Assembly (NCBI RefSeq): GCF_013410405.1
Contig: NZ_JACCFK010000001.1
Coordinates: forward strand, 1,984,001-2,048,000
Origin: Amycolatopsis endophytica
Lineage (GTDB): Bacteria > Actinomycetota > Actinomycetes > Mycobacteriales > Pseudonocardiaceae
Length of the DNA stretch: 64,000 nucleotides
Direction of reading: 5' to 3'
In this document: piece after piece, positions 52,855-64,000 of the stretch
Position numbering within the stretch: the first letter of the stretch is position 1
Layout of the letters: each line of letters starts with the position of its first letter
Notes under the pieces: model-generated
Told to the model about the DNA's origin: nothing
Databases searched by the model: none
Seen by the model: only the letters and a program-made list of their open reading frames with translations
Made by a program: the position numbers and the translations under genes

Positions 52855-53778
52855 ATGGCCAAAATCGGTGATCTCGAGGTCTACCCCCTCAACCTCGGCG
52901 GGAACGTGTTCGGCTGGACCGCCGACGAGGAGCGTTCCTTCGCCGTCCTCGACGCCTACGCGGCCGCGGGCGGCAACTTCGTCGACACGGCGGACGCCTA
53001 CATGGCGCGCGTTCCCGGCAATTCGGGCGGCGAGTCGGAGACGATCATCGGCAACTGGCTGGCCCGCCGCGGCCGCCGCGACGACATCGTCATCGCCACC
53101 AAGGTGGGCAGCTGGGACAAGCGCCCCGGCGTGACGGCGAAGAACATCCGCGAGGCCGCGGAGGACTCGCTGCGCCGGCTCCGGACCGATCACATCGACC
53201 TGTACTACGCGCACCGCGACATCGCCGACGCACCACTGGAGGAGACGCTGGGTGCCTTCGACGAGCTGGTGCGGGCGGGAAAGGTGCGTTACCTGGGCGC
53301 GTCGAACTACAGCGCTTCGCGCCTGGCGGAGGCGCTGTCCATCTCGGACCGGGAGGGCTTCGCGCGGTACGCCGCCGTGCAGCCGCACTACAACCTCGTC
53401 GAGCGCGGGTACGAGCAGGAACTGGCCCCGCTCGTGGCGAAGGAGGGGCTGGCCACGCTGCCGTACTTCGCGCTGGCGAAGGGCTTCCTGACGGGCAAGT
53501 ACCGCTCGCGCGAGGCCGGCGGCAGCCCGCGCGCCGAGGGCGCGGTCGCGTACCTGGACCACCGCGGCGAGCGGGTGCTGGAGGCGCTCGACGACATCTC
53601 GGCCGCGCATTCGACCACGCCCGCCGCCGTGGCACTGGCGTGGCTGGCCGCCCAGCCGACGGTCGCCGCGCCGATCGCCAGCGCCCGCAACGAGGAGCAG
53701 CTGGCCGACCTGATCGCCTCGGTGGAGCTGCGGCTGACCGAAACGGACCTCGCCCAGCTCGACGACGCCTCCCAGTAG
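52855..53778 (+). CDS. Aldo/keto reductase
   Basis: The 307-aa TIM barrel has the AKR tetrad: Asp and Tyr in FVDTADAYM, Lys in IVIATKVGSW, and His in DLYYAHRDIADAPLEE; SNYS and PIASARNEEQL follow for NADPH. It is of the AKR11/YajO-like kind and reduces an unknown carbonyl. The following MaoC-type gene starts 8 bp after its stop. Confidence 0.93.
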   Translation: MAKIGDLEVYPLNLGGNVFGWTADEERSFAVLDAYAAAGGNFVDTADAYMARVPGNSGGESETIIGNWLARRGRRDDIVIATKVGSWDKRPGVTAKNIREAAEDSLRRLRTDHIDLYYAHRDIADAPLEETLGAFDELVRAGKVRYLGASNYSASRLAEALSISDREGFARYAAVQPHYNLVERGYEQELAPLVAKEGLATLPYFALAKGFLTGKYRSREAGGSPRAEGAVAYLDHRGERVLEALDDISAAHSTTPAAVALAWLAAQPTVAAPIASARNEEQLADLIASVELRLTETDLAQLDDASQ

Positions 53779-53786
53779 CAGCGGTC

Positions 53787-54698
53787 GTGACTGTCGATCC
53801 CGCACGCGTGCGAAGTCTCCGGCTGCCCGCTTCGACGTTCGTGTGGTCGGTCCGGGACGTGCTGCAGTACCAGCTCGCCCTGCTCGGCCCCGATGCCGAC
53901 CCGGTGGACCCGCGTCAGCTGCGGTACCTGCACGAAGACGACCTCGTCGTGCTGCCGACGTTCGCGATGACGGTCCCCGCCGTGTTCGGGGTGGCCGCGG
54001 CGGAGCACTACCACCCGGAACCGCCGGAGATCCGCTTTCCCGGACTCTCGCTCAGGCTCGGCCGGTTGCTGCACGCCCGCCAGGAGCTGGTGTCGCACCG
54101 GCCGGTCCCGGCCCGCGGCGAGCTGCGGACCGAGACCACCATCGACGCGGTGCACGACACCGGCAACGCCGCGGTGCTGGTGCAGCGCACCGAGGCTGTC
54201 GGGCCGGACGACCAGCCGCTGTTCACGTCGGTGTGTGACATCCGCGCGGCGGGTGAGGGCGGGTTCGGCGGGCCCGGGTACCCGCACCGGCGCCCCCGTC
54301 GGCCGGACCGGGAGCCCGACCTGGTGCTGCACGTACCGACGCAGCCACAACAGGCGCTGCTCTACCGGATGTGCGGGGACCGCAACCCGGTGCACGTCGT
54401 TCCGGCCGCGGCCACGGCTGCGGGTTTCGAGCGCCCGTTCCTGCAGGGCGGGTGCACCTACGGGATGGTGGCCAAGGCGATCGTGGACGCGGTGTGGGAC
54501 GGCGACCCGGACGCGCTCGGACGTTACGTCGCGTGGTTCACCGGCGTGGTGTTCCCCGGCGACGTCCTGCGCACCGGGATCTGGACCGGCGACGGCGAAC
54601 TGGAGTTCCACACGACGGTGCCGGAGAGGCGGGACGCGCCCGTCCTCTCCGGCACCGTGGTCAGCCGAGACCGAGGAACTCCAGCACCGCGTTCGTGA
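53787..54698 (+). CDS. MaoC-like (double hot-dog) enoyl-CoA hydratase family protein
   Basis: The 303-aa protein is a two-hot-dog hydratase: the N-terminal domain (VWSVRDVLQYQLALLGPDADPVDPRQLRYLHEDDLVVLPTFAM) and a C-terminal hydratase-2 motif YRMCGDRNPVHV with active-site Asp and His. The usual Asp-Pro after the His is Val-Pro here. It hydrates 2-enoyl-CoA, perhaps of sterol or long-chain type. GTG start at 53787. Its last 38 bp overlap the convergent alpha/beta hydrolase gene. Confidence 0.88.
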   Translation: MTVDPARVRSLRLPASTFVWSVRDVLQYQLALLGPDADPVDPRQLRYLHEDDLVVLPTFAMTVPAVFGVAAAEHYHPEPPEIRFPGLSLRLGRLLHARQELVSHRPVPARGELRTETTIDAVHDTGNAAVLVQRTEAVGPDDQPLFTSVCDIRAAGEGGFGGPGYPHRRPRRPDREPDLVLHVPTQPQQALLYRMCGDRNPVHVVPAAATAAGFERPFLQGGCTYGMVAKAIVDAVWDGDPDALGRYVAWFTGVVFPGDVLRTGIWTGDGELEFHTTVPERRDAPVLSGTVVSRDRGTPAPRS

Positions 54699-55505
54699 CG
54701 GGCACCGGGTTCTCCATGTGCACGTGGTGGCCGCCGGGCACGGTGACCGTCCGCAGATCCGGCACGCTGTCGATGCGCCCGGGGTAGAAGCTTTCGACCA
54801 GTGCCGTCCGTTCCGCGCGGACCAGCAGCGTGGGCGCCGTGATGGTGCGCAGGAACGCCCGGACCTGGTCCTCGGTGAACGTCCGCGGGATCGACCGTTT
54901 CAACCGCACGTCGTGGCGCCACGAGTAGCCGCCGGGAACCTCCCGCAGACCGCGTTCCACCAGTGTCTGCGCCGTGTCCAGCAGGATGTCGGCCAGCTGG
55001 ACCCGCGCTTTGACCGCCTTGGCCCTGCTCGGGTACACCGGGTGCGCGGTGTCCGACAGGTAGGTCGTGAGATAGCCGGCCATGGCCTCGACGGTGTCCG
55101 CCGGACTCGCCGACAGCGGGCCGATGGCGTCCAGCAGGACCAGCCGGAGGATCTTCTCCGGGTGCAGCCCCGCGACCAGTGAGGACAGCGCTCCGCCCAG
55201 TGAGTGCCCGATCAGGTGGAAGTTCTGCCACCCCAGGTCCTGCACGAGCTCCAGCACGCACGCCGCGTAGTCGAGGTAGTGACAGGTGGCGGACGGGATC
55301 GGGTCCGACAGGCCGTGTCCGGGCAGGTCCACCGCGAGCAGGTCCACCGTGCCCGGCATCCGCTCGGCGAGCTGGTCGAAACTTGCGCAGTTGTCCAGCC
55401 AGCCGTGCAGGCAGAGCACCGGGACACCGTCCGGCCGGCCGGAGCGCTTGCCCCGCAGCGCGATCCCGCTGCGGGGCAGCACGACCGCGAACTCTTCGGC
55501 GCCCA

Positions 55506-55506
<1 letters not shown>
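54661..55506 (-). CDS. Alpha/beta hydrolase downstream of the PKS (candidate off-loading thioesterase)
   Basis: The 281-aa protein has oxyanion turn LCLHGWLDN, nucleophile Ser102 in LIGHSLGGALS, and a catalytic His in VPGGHHVHMEN. GTG at 55506 overlaps the PKS stop (TAGTG), so it is coupled to the PKS. The synthase has no thioesterase domain; a separate hydrolase that releases the product, as LovG does for fungal LovB, is a good analogy but not proven. It could instead be an epoxide or ester hydrolase. It lies antisense to 38 bp of the MaoC gene. Confidence 0.88.
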
Positions 55507-62902
<7,396 letters not shown>

Positions 62903-62903
<1 letters not shown>

Positions 62904-63898
62904 CAGGCCTCCAGCCCGTCGAGGAGCTTCAGCGCGGACATCGCGCGCGCGGTGGTGAAAACGTCCTGTGTCGCGTGGAATCCGCGGTAGCTGTCGGTGT
63001 CCGGGTAGGGGTAGCGGCCGCCGCGCCAACCGCCGTCCGGCCGGACGCGCCCCAGCAACCAGTCCACGCCACGCGCGACCGCGGGCTCCCCCACGCCGAC
63101 GCCGGCGTGGGCCAGGGTTTCCAGCGCCATGGCGGTGTGCTGCTCGGGCGAGGAGTAGTCGCCGAACTCGTCGATCTGGTCGAACCAGCTGCCGTCCTGG
63201 CGCTGCTGCGACAACACGAAGTCCCTGGCCCGCGCCACGGCGGTCAGGTGGCCGAACTCGGCGAGCGCGGCCACGGCAGGGGCCATCAGGTAGTAGTAGG
63301 TGCCGTAGTAGTACCAGTTGATGCCGAAGTGCCCGTCCGGCTGCTGCCGTCCGGCGAGGAAGGCGAGCATCTCGTCGAGGTACCGCGGCTCCTGGTCGAG
63401 GCCGGTGAGGGCCATCGCGGCGAACCCGGTCACCGACGGCTCGGTCTGGAACGCCTGCGGGATGTGCGGGTGCACCTCCGCCCACGGTCCCGACGGCAAC
63501 TGCCTGGCCCGCAGGAACGACGCCTTGGCGCCGCACTCCGCGCCGCGACCGGCCAGGGTGAGCGCCGTGACGTATTCGCTGCTGGTTTCCGTGCAGTAGT
63601 CGGCGGGCCCGGTCGCCAGCACACCCCAGCTCAGCATTCCAGTGGGTTTTTCCCGCGCACGCAGGAAATCCATGATGGCCTCGGCGGTCCGCCGGTGCGT
63701 GCCGGTGGCGAACTCCGGCCACAGCCCGATGGCCTTGAGGGCGTTCACCGAGTCCCAGTCCTGGAAGATCCGGATGGCCGGGTCCTCGGCGATCGAACCG
63801 TCCGGGCGGCGGCATCCGGTCAGGTAGTCCAGCGCGCCGGTGACGACCTGGCCGAGGTCGCGCCCCCGCTTCTCGGCGAGCGTGCGCAATGCGGTCAT
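62903..63898 (-). CDS. Prenyltransferase/squalene-oxidase-repeat (alpha/alpha-toroid) protein, candidate cyclase
   Basis: The 331-aa protein is built of repeated helical units, with QW-like motifs: CRRPDGSIAED near 29, RQQPDGHFG near 184, QRQDGSWFD near 232 and VRPDGGWRG near 285. QDWDSVNAL (46-54) is like the WDTAL turn of class II terpene cyclases; the DxDD acid motif is absent. A Tyr-rich stretch WYYYGTYYYLMAP (195-207) and YCTETSSEY (101-109) may line a cavity. It precedes the PKS with a TGATG overlap. It could act on the polyketide (cyclisation or shaping) or on a terpenoid; this is inferred. RBS GAGGTG before the ATG at 63898. Confidence 0.85.
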
Positions 63899-63954
63899 CG
63901 TGCACCTCGCGTCGTGACCGGAAGCAGCCGCGGACCGCGGATGACGCGGGACGG

Positions 63955-63984
63955 GCAGTACCGTGCCCGGCCCGCCTGGCTCAA
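63955..63984 (-). promoter_or_regulatory. Tentative promoter of the toroid-PKS-hydrolase operon
   Basis: On the minus strand TTGAGC (63984-63979) is 18 bp from TACTGC (63960-63955), 57 bp before the toroid gene ATG. The match to sigma-70-type elements is modest. Near the right edge GGGGGAATCGTGAG could be the RBS and GTG start (63996) of a divergent gene that lies mostly outside the window. Confidence 0.3.
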
Positions 63985-64000
63985 CCGGGGGAATCGTGAG

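Overview
The window reads as high-GC actinobacterial chromosome, most likely a member of the Pseudonocardiales and possibly Amycolatopsis. This rests on the very high GC with strong third-position bias, frequent GTG starts, SigE-family and ECF42-type sigma factors, F420-type LLM oxidoreductases, ESX (type VII) substrate genes with an EspG chaperone, DUF3151 and DUF3558 proteins, and dispersed ATGAACGGNCCGTTCAT palindromes. The genus is an inference; no rRNA or other marker is present. I saw no tRNA, rRNA, CRISPR array, insertion sequence or prophage.

Layout. 0-5 kb: tail of an ABC transporter, a 21-bp tandem repeat, purS-purQ, and an ACS-type MFS transporter divergent from a TIM-barrel protein, followed by an IclR regulator; two matching operator-like sites suggest IclR control. 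5-12 kb: a dead L,D-transpeptidase fragment, an aldehyde dehydrogenase coupled to an MFS exporter, an ArsR-type regulator with a candidate operator, and metallo-beta-lactamase-fold, DUF2334, SDR and WYL proteins. 12.2-12.8 kb: a repeat-filled intergenic region. 12.8-20.9 kb: purB, then a catabolic island (DapA-family lyase, GntR regulator, semialdehyde dehydrogenase, MHS symporter, DhaK/DhaL kinase, TetR). 20.9-25.3 kb: a SigE-family sigma factor with a membrane partner, threonine aldolase, a HAD protein, a small membrane protein and an aminotransferase. 25.4-31.8 kb: an eight-gene ESX effector-type cluster with EspG but without secretion machinery. 31.9-43.1 kb: purD, secreted GDPD, DHA2 exporter, the YCII/ECF42 pair with a matching promoter, Na+/H+ antiporter, LLM enzyme, OsmC, and purA with a divergent Rv0358-like protein. 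43.2-54.7 kb: secreted HNH nuclease, a 1.2-kb non-coding repeat region, an FAD/NAD(P)-binding protein, a TetR/secreted-lipase pair with a perfect operator, DUF3151, fba, LLM, aldo/keto reductase and a MaoC-type protein.

54.7-63.9 kb is the most distinctive part. Three overlapping genes on the minus strand encode an alpha/alpha-toroid protein of the prenyltransferase/squalene-oxidase-repeat type, a single-module highly reducing polyketide synthase (KS-AT-DH-MT-psiKR-ER-KR-ACP, no thioesterase), and an alpha/beta hydrolase. The domain order is that of fungal iterative reducing synthases such as LovB, and the free hydrolase could serve as the off-loading enzyme. A toroid cyclase-like partner for such a synthase is unusual.

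The scattered purine genes and fba, with the purA/Rv0358-like and DUF3151/fba neighbourhoods, resemble conserved actinobacterial gene order, so most of the window is probably core chromosome with accessory insertions (catabolic island, ESX effectors, polyketide locus).
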